A DNA stretch of 64,000 bases, taken from Siphonodentalium dalli. Its lineage: Eukaryota; Mollusca; Scaphopoda; Gadilida; Siphonodentaliidae. This document shows positions 34,528 through 47,377 of the stretch, piece after piece. The notes below the pieces were generated by a model. The model ran no database searches, was not told the origin of the DNA, and saw only the letters and a program-made list of their open reading frames with translations. The DNA lies in assembly GCA_032622095.1 (NCBI GenBank), contig CP136067.1, forward strand, positions 63,066,893-63,130,892. Direction: 5' to 3'. Each line of letters starts with the position of its first letter. The first letter of the stretch is position 1. Made by a program: the position numbers and the translations under genes.

Positions 34528-37500
34528 GTATATGCATTATTAGTTTTAATATATTCATGTTTTCGTAGAAGCGTAGATATTCATTGAATATTTCGATATG
34601 TTCAATACAGACTGTGTAACATGATAACTAATATTAAAAGGGGCAGTTTCCGGATATTTCATGAATATATGTTCGGTAAAATGCTAAATTGAGCAAGAAG
34701 TTCGAGTCTAAAATCATTCAAAAATTTAATTAAAAAGAAAATACTGTTTTTCTTTTTCTTTTTTAAAATCAAAATGTTTAAAATATCAATATGCATATAT
34801 AAGCACCGAGGAGACTGTTTCGTCCAGTCATAATATAAGCACAAGCGCTGATAAACCTTATAAATTTCTGCAGACACCTCGTCTCCTGGCAACCGTAATC
34901 TCATCCCACTAGTGAATATTTGTGGAAAGTCTACAGCTAACTGACTCTAACCACCGACTAATTTTGTGGCATGAAATTGAGAGGTCGCAGGTTAAAATCC
35001 GATGAAAAATAGGTTAAACACGAACTATATTTTAAATATTCGCAAGTTGAAGATCGGCTTCAGTCATCACGATCGAGTCAGCAGCTAAGAGGTTTGGTGA
35101 ACGTATCAACGGATTTTATAATTTTTTTGTAGATTGTTCTTTTGCCAACACGTCGATACATTACATGATCGGGAAAAAGTGATATTTGTGATTGAAATAA
35201 TTGCTCAAACATAGTCGGGTTGACTGCAGCTCTTAATTCTTAGTACTAGTATGGTAAGACGATGGTAAGACACCAGGTCAATTGATAAAAAATATTTCCG
35301 TTGATCAATTGCATATTAAACTTAAATAAGTGACAAAACCACTCTATACAAATCATAATTAGACTACAATGAGCTCGTAATGTAATTTTCTAGTATATAT
35401 ACACAGAGTATATATCCACCGATATGCAGGGGCAGGTGCAGCGAAATGCTGTGTAGCAGGGTTGGGTTAATTATCAGGCGGCATGCTCGAGAAAAGACAC
35501 ATTCAAAACACCAATCAGTGAAAGAAACAATGTTGTCAAATCGGTCTCTTGATTTTGCAACGTCAACAGTCACTGAGCACATGCGCATCCGTGATTATTG
35601 TTGGGCGGCATTGTTTGATCTTTTCCTGCAACGTTTGGTAATTCACAGTACAAAATTTTGTACATAGTCTTATCAAATCACGATTCACATGAAACACATG
35701 TATGCAATTGGAATATGGGGAAAATATCCCTCTATATAAGTCAGTTTGGTTCGAGCAAGATAATTATGCGATCGCCACATTTCACGGACACAAAAATCTG
35801 ATAATTTGAGTCACGACTAAATTGAATGTATGTGCAACTCATCATGATTTAACCATACTATAGAACAGAACTCAAAATTATCCACGGCAATCAGCAGTGC
35901 CATGGTAATAGGTGTGGTGATAACCTTTTATTACAACGCCGTGTTACGGTTTTATTTGTAAGTAGTATACAGTAATCGTGTAACTAACGGGACATCGTAA
36001 TTTCGGTACCAGTTACGAAACCATCAAATGTTGAATTCGTTTGTGATATATCGTCATTGCAGAAATGCAGGTACATGTAACATCATTTATATAATTATAT
36101 ATACCGGTACATGTATACGTGGTTGGAAACTAAAGCAGGTATGCCTAGGTGTCATTAATACATACTAGTAATTGAGCGGACTCGATCAGCATTTTCAAAA
36201 TTAAAAACATGAAATTCAGTAATGATTATATTGTAATTAAATTCTCTATTATTGTATCTAAATTTTTTATATATCACAAACAGCGTGATGCTATTATTAA
36301 AATCCATAAAAGCTTCAGATTTTATCAGGTAAATGTATGTTGAGAGGCATTCACATTCCATATATAGACGCCATACAACAAACAACCGAAAACGCACATG
36401 GGGCACACCGTGTGTTACAAGTTGAAACCCCACAGACCCACAGTCGCATGGGGGTTTCCTGGGCATTCCCTCGAGTCGCGACTTCTCTAAACATTACCCT
36501 ATGGATCATATCGCAATTGTCAGTTGTACAGGCAGCCTGCCACTGAATCGTCTTGGGGTCGGAGAACAATGACCTCTACGCACCCTCCAGCTTGGTCAGG
36601 GTATTCAGCTTGGTCAGGACCGCCTGCACTTGGCGGGAGGGGGGGGGGCTCCCTCTGGTCTGATGGCTCCACCCCTTCTATTTGCTTATCCAACCCCTTT
36701 TTGGTCATGGGGTTCTCAATTTACTCCCTGTGCAACCAATTGGGCTTCAGGTTAACAGCCATTTGCTTCGGCAAATGGCCGTTCTTGAACCTATAATGCA
36801 GGGGTGTTTCACCCCGGGTCTAGCTATCTTCAGCACGGCCCTCCTTCTGTGTTGTGTTGCCCTTTAAAGTGCAGGTTGTTCTGTCGCTGAGGCGGAGAGT
36901 GCGTTGGTCTCCTTACACTCCCAAGTTGTCTGAGACATTCGAACTATGAGACGAAGAGAAGAAAGAAGAGAAGAAGTATCTTCTTCAGTTATACTTGCTT
37001 GATTCGCTCGCAAATATGAATTTGCTGGCACCACCTGGGATGTTTCTTCCAAAACAAAGGGGGAGGTACACATTTGAGCAATGTAGGACTCTGAAAATAT
37101 GAGTTATTTTCACGTAACAAATCATAGCAGATTCATTAAAGGAATTAGTCTCTCAAAAAAATATTTTTGTTATCGTCATAATACTAATAATATATGTCTA
37201 ACAGACCCATTTCGCCAAGAAAATTCAAAATCGAGCAGATAGTATTTATATTATTATGATATTAAAAAAATCGCGGAAATATCCGAAGTCAGTCAAGTGA
37301 GTGCGATCACATGACCACAACGCGGTCACATGACCGATCATCTGCATCGACGCTTACCGATGACAGCGGTGGGTGGAGCTTGAAATCATTCCGTAACGAG
37401 TTGATAAATTACGCTGGATAATTACCTAAGCCTTTACGATAAATAGCGATCACGGAATAAAACTGTTTGAACAACAACAAACCGTGGGGTGAAGGAGAAG

Positions 37501-38249
37501 ATCACTCGATCTTTTCGACCATCCCGGGCGCTTCGCGCCCATCTACTCACTTTATTATAACTGTTTGAATGTGCTGAATTATGAACTGGCTTTGCTAGAA
37601 TGTGGATTATATAACGAATAATGATGGCTAAAATGCACTTTGATGCGATAAAAGTTATTTGAAATGAGATTAATTTATGCAGAAATGCAATGAGCGAGCG
37701 GAATTTCGTGCGAAACTAATTTAACTGTTTCTGAAAGAATACAAGTTAGGCCATATACCGGTACTTCATTCTTCGTTGAATGGTACCAATTTCGGAAGCT
37801 AGTTTACACATTAGTGTCATCCAGTTGTGCGCTATATGCGTACAATTAAATACAAATGGGTGTGATTAAAAAGGTGGTAGTTATTGTACTAGTACATGTA
37901 TCATGATGGCTTAAATTCGTCATAATAATGTTCCTGTCTGTTTCTTCACACGAAACATTTTGTGTGGAGAAGTGTACGACTGTGAACAGCTTGCTAAAAT
38001 CCTTCCAGTCAAGATCGATAAGTGAGTAAACAAAATAATTCACTCGAATACACAACAAACTGTTGAAACTACAATAATTATTAGTTAGGCTGCAGTTTGG
38101 CATAACGACATTTTTTTAATTGAAGGCTAGCCTGGCATTGTTTTTCAGTTTGTTGTTTGTTTTATTTTACGTTTTGATGTCACATATTGACTTTCTAGAG
38201 AGGATCTTTTGAATTGTTAGCATAGAAAAACTCCAATGATTTCCTCTAA
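34528..38249. other. Intronic sequence, no gene seen
   Basis: Mostly AT-rich. 36500-36900 is distinctly GC-richer, with a G run near 36638. Several overlapping open frames occur there on both strands, none recognisable. A GA-rich stretch follows at 36950-36985. At 37527-37541 GGGCGCTTCGCGCCC is a perfect hairpin. Two GGTCACATGACC-like palindromes lie at 37308-37335. Confidence 0.5.
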
Positions 38250-38440
38250 CAAAGAGCGTCCATGTTTTCGTCGCGGTGTAGACAATAAAGAGCGTTCTCA
38301 ATTATGAACGTGCTCTATTTCGATATGTCATGGGTGATTTTGTATTGTGACAATTAAATATAAAGAGCGTCCATGCTTCCGACTCACAAAAGCGGTAGAC
38401 AATAAAGAGCGTTCTAAATTACGCACTGTGTTGTCTTTTT
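38250..38440. repeat. Tandem pair containing ATAAAGAGCG motifs
   Basis: A ~110-bp unit occurs twice: AAAGAGCGTCCATG(T/C)TT, then GTAGACAATAAAGAGCGTTC. Confidence 0.75.
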
Positions 38441-39097
38441 GGAGGTACTAAATAATGGATCGCTAGCCCGCTCACAACTGAACACACTACATCTACTAGC
38501 CATCTTGGAATATGTGGAGATGACAAATACTCGGGATATTTATATCGAAAGTAAAACAACAAACAAACACAAAACAAAGGCGCATAAATAGAGTTAACAT
38601 TATTCAGCCCAGTGTTTATATAAATTTGGGTGCTTCTTATATATGTATGACCAGAGCGATAATGTTCGAATTCTTTCTATTCACTTTGTGGCATTTTAGA
38701 GTGCAAACAAGTTCGCGACTGACACTGATGAATAGTATCGGCTGACTTACGATTACGTCCTCATAGTCTGCATAATAAACTCCGGCTCCGAATCTGTGTT
38801 TTTAATTCGCTCCCCACAAGTACGTCACTCGTAGTTTAGTCACAGAAATCTCCGAATACCGGTGGTGGTATTATTTATTTATTTTACGGGTTATTTATTA
38901 CGCGATCGGAATGGGACTTGGATCATTTTAATCACAACAGGGAGGGCTTTCCGAGTTCATATTTCTGTGCAATCTGTTTCAGTTGAGTACATTCCCCTCT
39001 AAATTTGGATATTAACTTTATTGCTCATGCCTCCTCCTGGGCTTGCATACTAATCCATATAGTTCAGTGTGAATGGCTTCCTTTAGCGGAAAAATCT

Positions 39098-39421
39098 TAT
39101 TTTTATAAGTATAATACATTTTTCCTTAAAGAAAGCCTGGACACTGAACTATCATAGATCCCTCCCATGGCGGTGCCATTCCCAACCCCGCAACTTGCCA
39201 ATCTCCTGATTGAGTCTGAAATAAAACTGAGACATTTCACTCGAGTACAGCCAGTTATAAATTATAATGGGGGTGTTCATGCATGACTAGTCGAGCAAGC
39301 ACATTAGATGTCGGGAGGTGACTAAAAAGTTAACCCCTTTCCTACTGTGGTTTTACATATAGTTCAGTGTTCAGGCTTTATTTAAGGAAAAATATATTAT
39401 ACTTATAAAAATAAGATATTA
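39098..39421. mobile_element. MITE of ~325 bp with ~55-bp inverted ends
   Basis: The left end CTTATTTTTATAAGTATAAT plus ...CCTTAAAGAAAGCCTGGACACTG is inverted at the right end (...CAGTGTTCAGGCTTTATTTA plus AGG ... ATTATACTTATAAAAATAAG). The interior matches 28050-28205 in inverted orientation. A further related phrase TTCAGTGTGAATGGCTTCCT lies just outside on the left (39062). Confidence 0.75.
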
Positions 39422-39892
39422 CTAGTATGTCTGGCGTCTGCTCATTTGCTGGACGCCACTCCAAATGAATAATATCCCAAACGATTGTATACTTTTATAA
39501 CTGAGTGGGACAAAATCATTTAGGGTTAAACTCGCTGCATGAACTTTAGCAAGTGCCACTTATCAATTTATAACCGGCCTTTTGTTATTTTTATGCCTCA
39601 CTGTTTGATATTCATGGAAACAAGCATATTATAGAGAACCTTAGAATAACCTTGTTATATGCTTTGGAGGAATCATTTGTTGACAGAGCATGCATTGCAA
39701 TATTATATGTTGTTGCAATTGTATATGGGCGTTTAATACCTGGAAAAAAAAATCAATTTAATATATATAATCAGAAGTAAATTCGTATGTTTCCCATGAT
39801 GATAGGTCATCTGCTTCAGACTACGGCATGCTTTTTCGCATGCACTATTATAAATTTACTGTTTTGTTTCTCAAACGTGTCATATCTGATGT
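39422..39892. other. Intronic sequence, no gene seen
   Basis: Nothing recognised beyond AT-rich sequence. Confidence 0.5.
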
Positions 39893-40960
39893 TAAGGAGT
39901 GCTTTTTAGCTCACCTGAGATGAAGTCTGAGGTGGAGCTTTTAATAGTCGTCACTCCCTGTCCGTTCATCCATCAACAATTTTTAAAAGATCGTCTTCTC
40001 CAGAACTATAAGAATGAATGGGTTCATATTTGGTATGGATGTTCTCCAGGTAATTGGGATTCATATTTGTTCAAATATGGGACATAACGCTTTCTCTCAA
40101 TAGTAATTCTTAATACGACATCTTCTCAAGGACAGTCAAGCCTATTTATCTTGTATTTGGAATTGAGGTTCCATATTTGACTGCAATTTAAATTTGTTCA
40201 AAAGGGGTTGAGCGGTCAAAAAGGGGGCGAGTTAGTGGTCTCAACACTTTTTTCTCCGATGGAATCAATGAGACTCGTTAAAACATCTGCTTTTCTTGAA
40301 CCATCATGCTGATTAATCTGACATTATGGTGCGAGGGGGCTTGAATTATTACCTGACCCATACCATAATGTCAGATTTGATCTTGGGTCAGATTGATGGC
40401 CAGTCAAAATTTTTGACTGAGATACAGATTTAACGCTTCTCCTTTAATCAAATTTACTTGAACTTATAAAACAGATTCTCTGAAATAACTATACCAATGG
40501 AACTCATAAGTTCCAGGATGATTGGACTTATATTGGACCAAACAGGGCTGATATATGAGATATAACACCCTGGGGGGGGGGGTGCTCTACAAGAGAAACT
40601 ATTTGTTTGGTATATATAGATTCCTAGAATCATACAGTAGTTATGATATCTCGTCAGTTTATATAGGCATTATAATATCATCTGTACATATTCTTTTAAA
40701 CCAATTCATCTATCTAATGAGGTTTATAGTGATTACAAGTATGTTGATAGCATACATGTACCTCTATATGACATATCTAAGGTGCCATGGATGATGTTGA
40801 CTAAACCCTTCCCTAAATTTTGTTGCTACCTTTGGTGAACATGGTATCACTTGACGTGGTTTAAATAATTATGAAGGCTGAAATCATAATGGGTCCAATG
40901 AAAAGAAAATGCAGTTTTCAGCTTAGCTCAGGCGAGAGTGACTGAGAGAAACATGATTTA
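39893..40960 (+). repeat. Dispersed repeat with GCTCACCTGAG head
   Basis: Begins near TTTTTAGCTCACCTGAGATG, then TGAGGTGGAGCTTTTAATAG and CCCTGTCCGTTCATCCATC. Further on come AGAACTATAAGAATGAATGG and TTGGTATGGATGTTCTCCAG. A partly inverted CTTAGCTCAGGCGAGAGTGA lies near 40923. Such GCTCACCTGAG-headed repeats are familiar from molluscan introns (general knowledge). It contains an inverted pair AATCTGACATTATGGT/ACCATAATGTCAGATT near 40315-40376 and a short G run near 40574. No coding content. Confidence 0.55.
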
Positions 40961-41356
40961 AATTTATTTTGAATTGTACATATACTGCAATAGATTTTAA
41001 AGTCCCAGTCTTCTCAGTCCTGATAGTCTGGTGACTGTCTAGTATTCTATCAAGTTAAAATACATATACTTGCCATGGTGGTGGCACTGTGGTGTTCTTT
41101 TACTGATACTCAATTTAGTGGAAATCATTCGAAGGCAACCGATATGCACCTGCCAACAAATAACTGGCTCATTTCTGTGTAAGTGTCACTTTAACATTTG
41201 ACACTTTAATATTAATTTAGCCACTTATAATTTAGTGTGTGTGTCGTTATGTTATGATATTCTTCAGTTAGAGACATTGATGAGTGAGTTTGTTTGTAAT
41301 TTTCTATGTGGTTATATATGGATTGATATATTTAAATTTGATTGTGTGATATTCAG
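40961..41356. other. End of the 14.2-kb intron
   Basis: AT-rich; ends with the acceptor TATTCAG before exon B3. Confidence 0.5.
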
Positions 41357-41660
41357 TTCTCCTCACTTATGAGTCCTGGGAGTGAAATGTCTTGGACTGA
41401 CCTAGGAGGACAAAACCACAGTTACTTCCCAGGAGCCCTTGGAACAGCCGGGTATTGTGCATGCGGGTTAACCAATTCGTGTGTCAACGAGAATGTCAAG
41501 TGCAATTGTGATAGCAATGACGGTGTCTTGCGCACTGATTTTGGTTTGCTTACCAACAAAGAACACTTGCCACTACATTCTATGTATTTTGGTGATGTTG
41601 GAGAGGGTACATATGCTCGCTTAATGATCGGAAACCTTAGATGCAGCCAACTGCAATTCG
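41357..41660 (+). CDS. Exon B3: C-terminal half of the second Caspr-type module
   Basis: Acceptor ATTCAG at 41356, donor GTAAGA at 41661, 101 codons plus one base. The peptide has M-S-W-T-D, a Gly-rich loop, Y-C-A-C-G-L, C-N-C-D about 15 residues on, T-D-F-G-L-L-T-N-K-E-H-L-P-L and G-N-L-R-C near the end. That is the full conserved signature of the Caspr fibrinogen-like domain (CACG, CNCD, DSGxLTxKExLPV, GxLxC). Here the W-rich loop and the CxCG half are in one exon, whereas module A splits them. The last phase-1 base joins exon C1. An in-frame ATG at 41342 lies before the acceptor and is not a start. Confidence 0.9.
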
Positions 41661-41788
41661 GTAAGAATCACAAAATGTTCTACACAATAGTCTTGTAGAG
41701 TTATCGTTTGTGTTAAAGTATGTTTAATAGTAGGTAGTCAATTTGTCCATATCTAGCATGGATAATACATTTGCTAATTGCTATGTAG
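41661..41788. other. Short intron stretch before an inserted element
   Basis: It ends with CTAATTGCTATGTAG (41774-41788), which is almost repeated just after the element at 44100. Confidence 0.6.
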
Positions 41789-44099
41789 TCCAACAAATTA
41801 GACGATACGGATTAAGATATATTTTAATATTTGGACATTTATGTTATCTTAATTCCTCATCATGTAATACAGGACGTGAAAGTGCTACTCGCAACAAATC
41901 CGGAAAATAAATGCGGATAGGACATGCCCCTTTAAATTACATTGTTTACGTCTAATGACACAAATAAAAATATAAATAAAAAACACATACCTTTTGTTGG
42001 AATGTTAAATATCATAACTAGCATAAATTTATGTCACTATTAATGCATAAAATTTTCTCAGAAGGCAACGGACAAAAATATTTGAACCGCTTGCTATAAT
42101 GAAAGTATGCAAATGCGTAATAGATCAGAAATCTGGGAAAACACGCGAAATGTTAACATAATTTATTAAGGCCACACCAAACTGATTTTGCAGTTTCATT
42201 GTTCCAGACCACATAGGAACAGGCTGATTTTTATGGACATTATGGGAACTATATACTTATCATTTTATGGAGTGAATGATTTTTGTTGACATATATATAT
42301 ATAGTAAGTATATATGTAGTAAGTGCTACATACAAACGCTAACTGGATGTCAAGCCATTTACAGAGACATAAAGAAAGCTATAGTGTGTGGGGTGTCCAG
42401 TAGGCCTTTAGTTTCAATAATTGGAAAGTTTATGCCTAACAGGTTGAATTTGTTCTGATATGCGAGTATTACAAGTGTAGTCCAATTTAATGTGAAATTT
42501 GTAGTGGCACCAATTTGGGAAAATATATATATATATATATGGCCGTCGAAATTGCTAGATGTTTCATAGCAGACGGCTAAATACGATTTTGTGCGCAATT
42601 TATTACCGGATGGGAATATTTTCGCCGCCACGTGGTCTCGTATTCTATGAATATAAAAACGAGCTTCGATTTGATAATTTAGAATGATACAGCTACGAAA
42701 ATGCTTTCTTTTTCAATTCTTCTACATAATTTGTCGTTAAGACAGGTTTTGGTTTTCCGTATCAATAATATGTCGGCCGGTCTATTGCCAATTATGTAAT
42801 TTCCAATTTTACTGAACACAGTCAGTCAACTATTTTTGGTACGGCACCGTACATACATACTTTAATTTATCTCCAAGTCTTCCAATGTATGTTTTAACAC
42901 ATATTCACCGTATTAATGACCATATATTCTTTTAAATATAATAGGCTGACCATACTTACCATTACTTACCATAGAAGACATTTAATAACACAACTGTTTA
43001 TTTGAACGTTGATTTACCGTTTTCTCACTACTGCAAAAAATCGGATATAATCGGAACCACCATCGGAACGGCAGGATTTTTTTTCCGATGCCGATTATAA
43101 ACAGACAAACGAAAATATAGGCCAAGTGCCGTTTCAGTTTATCTGTTCATCACTAGAAATGTGTTGCTTTTATGCTAAAATATCGAACATATGTTCCGGC
43201 TTTTGGTCATAGTTTTCGACTTGTGAACATTTCATGGGGCAGGTGGTCGTGGAAATCATCGAATACAACTGATTTACTTACCCGAAAATCAACAGCAATA
43301 CGAATATAATCCACATAAGTGACTAATAATAATAACTATTGTGCCATGCATGTCATACTCTCGTCGAATCTTGACATGCGGGAAAGCTTGAAAGACCAAG
43401 TGTCCGGTTAACCATAAATCATTGACTATTACTCTTTTTAAAAGTAATCAATTTGCATTTCAAAAATAATAAAAGAATTTCCATATCCTTCATATATTGT
43501 TTACTTAAGAAAAGGCATCTTTATTTTTGGTACAGGAATGTCAATGGCATAATTTTGATAAGAACACTAGTATGATGAAAATGTCAACAAAATCGGACAA
43601 ACATACCTTGATTATTGTTATTTATCAAACAAACAACCTTTAGCGCTAATATGCTATCTATAAATGACAACAATTTGACCAAATTGATATTTCCAGATCT
43701 GCACGATATATCTTGATTTTCACGAGTAATCAATTTGCCTGGCCTAAGCGTGACGTCATTGAATTCGTTTGTTTTAGAAAATAGTGATATGTTTTACACT
43801 CCGGGATTAAACTAACAAATCTGTAATTCTGACAACTTTAATATCACAATCAATGTGTGAACACAAAGAATACTATCCCACGCTGCAGGTTATAAAGACT
43901 CATGTATTTGTAGAAAACTTCAGAGAAAATGGTATTTTGAAGGGGTCATAACGGTGGTCACTGGTGTTGACCTGCTTCAAAATCTGTGCTATTATATAAA
44001 CTGGGCTTTCAGCTCTATTATTAAACTATAAGGATTAAGATAATCGTAAATGTCCAAATATTAAAATATATCTTAATCCGAATAGTCTAATTTGTTGGA
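41789..44099. mobile_element. 2.3-kb element with ~72-bp inverted ends and a long direct flank repeat
   Basis: The left end TCCAACAAATTAGACGATAC plus GGATTAAGATATATTTTAAT is inverted at the right end, finishing CTAATTTGTTGGA at 44099. Pairing runs on through ATTTGGACATTTA and TTATCTTAAT. The flanks are CTAATTGCTATGTAG on the left and CTAATTGCTATGGTG on the right, 13 of 15 matching. No transposase is coded. Confidence 0.75.
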
Positions 44100-44444
44100 C
44101 TAATTGCTATGGTGAATGCTATAATGGACGGTTTCTTATGTTATGTTGTAAAAACATTCTGTTATGTTGGTTTTCTCGTGGTACTTCATGTGGATGACGA
44201 TAACTCCACTATGTCTATGATGGCTGTAACTGCAGAACTATCGAGTAATGTTGACAAAACTTTAAACAAAATATATATATGCATCTCCATCTCTCTTCAC
44301 TTTCATTTCATTCCAGTCTTCTTGCTCTTCTATATTATTGGTATTATATTTCTTGTTCACTTTCCTCTTTGCATTATTTGCTTTCCCTTCATTTGCTTGT
44401 TCCACTTAAACAATCATCTCAGGTGCCACTTATTTTTTCTTCAG
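44100..44444. other. Pyrimidine-rich intron end before exon C1
   Basis: Long C/T-rich tract at 44280-44440 leading to TCTTCAG. The hydrophobic open frame over it (44109-44453) is a product of this composition. Confidence 0.6.
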
Positions 44445-44555
44445 GTATACTGAGAGACTGCGAAACGATCTTTCATTCTGAAGGAAACCATGGAAGTTAT
44501 ACATATCTAATAGATCCAGATAATTCTCCACAAAGGCATGAGTTTATTAACACTG
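44445..44555 (+). CDS. Exon C1: start of the third Caspr-type module
   Basis: Acceptor TTCTTCAG, donor GTAGGT. Two leading bases complete a Gly with the base carried from B3, giving F-G-I-L-R-D-C-E-T across the junction. The peptide then reads G-S-Y-T-Y-L-I-D-P-D, which matches the IDPDG part of the Caspr fibrinogen-like domain. It ends with one base. Because the D-C start follows the end of module B without any linker, modules B and C are directly adjacent. This arrangement matches the A-to-B junction. Confidence 0.82.
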
Positions 44556-45871
44556 GTAGGTATTTATGTGGACATTTCAATTTCTGATTAGCTGTTACTA
44601 TACTCACCCATTGTATTGATACAATATTTTGCTATACGTTCCATGATTAGTCTGGGATAAATATCGACCACAACATATATATGAACTATGTACATGTATG
44701 TCACAGATCATGTCACACTCACCTGAGTAGTAAAGTTAAAGTAGCATGCAATGCAGTATTTTTTCCGGCTGTTAAATGCCTATACTTCTTGCGATGAGGT
44801 TTCCCCCGACACCCATCCACAAATACATGTAGAAGAGAAAGTAATGTAAACTTTTTTCACCGTTTTCTGCATCACACGATCCAATATCAAAGTCATTATT
44901 GTCATAGATATAGATATCAAAGATCTCAGGAGGATTTTACTATTAGTTATGATATGAATTTTTTTTTCTCTTAATTGTTTATTTTAATATTAAATGAGGA
45001 AGTGAGTAGTACCTTACTTCAGAGCGAGATCATAATAGTACCTCTGCAGTAATTGTAGGCCCTTGTGAAGCTTCATGCAAATATACGATATGGTGTCGAC
45101 ATTGGAGACCAGGTTCGGGATCAATACCAAATTGACTCTCCGATTCGTGCTTTTCGAACTGCATGGTTACTCTTGTTCGGTTACAAGGACAGAGACAACT
45201 AAATGTTTCATTTATTTGCTAGTGGATGAATAAGGCAATTTGCTTGTTGTATGGTGTACCCTCTTGTCGTGTTGATGTTGGTGTGTATATTAGGAGAGGT
45301 ACATTATATGGAGTTGCAAACATCCCATCAAAACTATTGCATCATTACAAGTCGGGTACTATCATGCCAGTCATCTACATGGATGCCATATTGAGTTACA
45401 CCAGTGAATCCTTAGAATATTAATTAAAATCTATAAACACCAATTACTAATTGCAGACAAACTAATATGGAGTATAAATGTACATCTTTTTGTACTGTTT
45501 AATAATAATAATCATCAAGAATTGTGCTCAGTTATGTCATATATCATATATCAAAAAGTCTCATATTTTTATTTAAAAAATACTTGTAAGAGTTAAGAAT
45601 TACGATATTAGCTGCGTTTTGTTAACTGATTATCTGTTATCTGTTGCTTGTTGCATTTTCCAAAAATGTCTTGAACAGCTTTTATGCCAAATAGTGCACA
45701 ATTAGTTGAAGGATTCGCGATTTTAACTGTAATTTTCTACTTCATCCCGATTTTATTCAGTGTCAACATCGGATACCAGTTTCGATACATTCATTTGCCA
45801 AATTCCCAATTTGCAGGGCCTTGTATTAATTAATTAAGTGATTTCACAGATAAGCCCTTCCTTATTTGCAG
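44556..45871. other. Intron between exons C1 and C2
   Basis: About 1.3 kb, GTAGGT...TTTGCAG. The open frame 45226-45423 has no family similarity and no convincing splice borders. Confidence 0.55.
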
Positions 45872-45960
45872 ATAATGTGGCTCCGTTCCCGGCGTACTGT
45901 GAGATGATTGAGGAGCCCCCACATGCAATCACAATCATACATCATGACCAAGAAAACGAA
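45872..45960 (+). CDS. Exon C2: Y-C-E-M block of the third module
   Basis: Acceptor TATTTGCAG, donor GTAAGC, two leading bases then 29 codons. The peptide contains A-P-F-P-A-Y-C-E-M-I-E, then H-A-I-T-I-I-H-H-D. This parallels the PFxVYCxMT ... WTIVxHD segment of Caspr proteins. It ends in phase 0. In module B the same block shares an exon with the module start, so an intron was gained in C or lost in B. The next good match is exon 58603, 12.6 kb away. Confidence 0.82.
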
Positions 45961-47095
45961 GTAAGCCATATATGTACCTGTCTTATTTACTTCTGATCAT
46001 AACCTTATTATTAACTCTTTCATGGCTGGAGCTTCCTGAAATGTTGCAGAAACCCTGTGTTCCTCTAATATATGCGACTTTGGCCTAACAATAATTACCT
46101 TGACCTTGTAAATCAGTGTATTCTCTTATATATGGGAGACTCGCATATATAACAGAATGCATGGCACAGGATCTTTAATGCTGCACCAGTGCAGCTCCAG
46201 TCATGGGAGGGTTAATACTATGTTCAGATTTTCATGGTCCTTGTTTTCACAGCCAGGGGTGAGAGTTGTCTGTACCACATTTCTGCAGTATGGCCAATAA
46301 ACGACCAACTTAAATTTAACTAATTGGTTGCACAATCTATGTTATCTGGTCTGGTTTAGGCCAGTACAAGTTTTCGAAAAATCCAATTGACCCTGCACTT
46401 CCGAGCCCCCGAGATTTCTTGCTATTTTCATTTGCAGTGACCCCTGGGACACATTGCACGGGTGTGCGATTTTTTATTCCGGATTGGCACAGTCCTTTAA
46501 AATAGGTTTTTAAAGCTATATTTAACATAATTCGATAAATTGACCATAGATTCGATCCAGATCTTTCCCTGGAGATCATGAGATTATTTTCGTGACCAAA
46601 ACAAATTGTTAGAATAAAATAAGCCAATTTTTGTGCCATATTATCATAACTGTGGCCCTAAAATTGAATTTATTGATTTTTTTCATAGAAATTTCAGGCG
46701 TTTTTCAGAAATATGACGATGGAACAGGTTGATAACTGCATATCTGTCAGGGGAACATCGTCGCAATTGCTATCAAAAACTTCTGTGGACATTTGTCCAT
46801 AAATAAATATAGATATATAGAATGCGATCCTTGTGAATCGGTAACGAGAAGCGTAAAACTCAACCCTCCCCCTAAAAGTCAGAAAAACGCTAATGCATAG
46901 GTTGTGCTAATGACGTCTTGTTTTCGCTAGCACATATGCTAGTTTCCCCATATTAATACCAAAATGATCTCCAGGATCCAATACTGAGCAAAAGAGAGCA
47001 TGAAAATTAAAATTTAATTATAAATGCTACTCATTGTAGCGATATCGATGACATTGGTCGTGATCGTCTTATGTTCCATGTAGCGCATATTATCA
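45961..47095. other. Start of the 12.6-kb intron
   Basis: It holds copy 2 of the palindrome repeat P (about 46112-46200: TATTCTCTTATATATGGGAG ... CTCGCATATATAACAGAA ... GGATCTTTAATGCTGCACCA). An exon-like stretch at 46689-46800 is discussed in the findings. Confidence 0.6.
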
Positions 47096-47377
47096 CCCGC
47101 TTTAATGACTCATGACATGTTGCTCTCTCTGACCAGACGTGATGTTGAACAGAACAAGAGTGTTAACCGAAACATTCTTTCTGTAGCGCAGGACCTCATC
47201 TTCATTGGGACTTCGTCCAGAGTGAAAACTCCAAAGCATGTCTGTTTGGGTCTGTCAGTATACCCGAATGGACTCGAATGAGAATGCTAATAAATGTTCT
47301 AAATCGACATGTGATTTGTATCAGTTACAACGACATACAAATAATTATATCAGTGTGGACAGATATACAAACTGCTG

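Noticed and set aside
36500-36900. GC-rich stretch with overlapping frames as a possible exon
   Set aside because: No frame shows a recognisable domain, and the phases and splice sites do not connect to exons B2 and B3.
37520-37552. GGGCGCTTCGCGCCC hairpin as a fourth Helitron 3' end
   Set aside because: The following bases read CTAC instead of CTRR, and no matching 5' TC start or A/T insertion site was found.
44109-44453. 114-codon hydrophobic frame resembling a membrane protein
   Set aside because: It overlies a pyrimidine-rich tract before the exon C1 acceptor, and T-rich DNA gives Phe/Leu/Ile codons by default.
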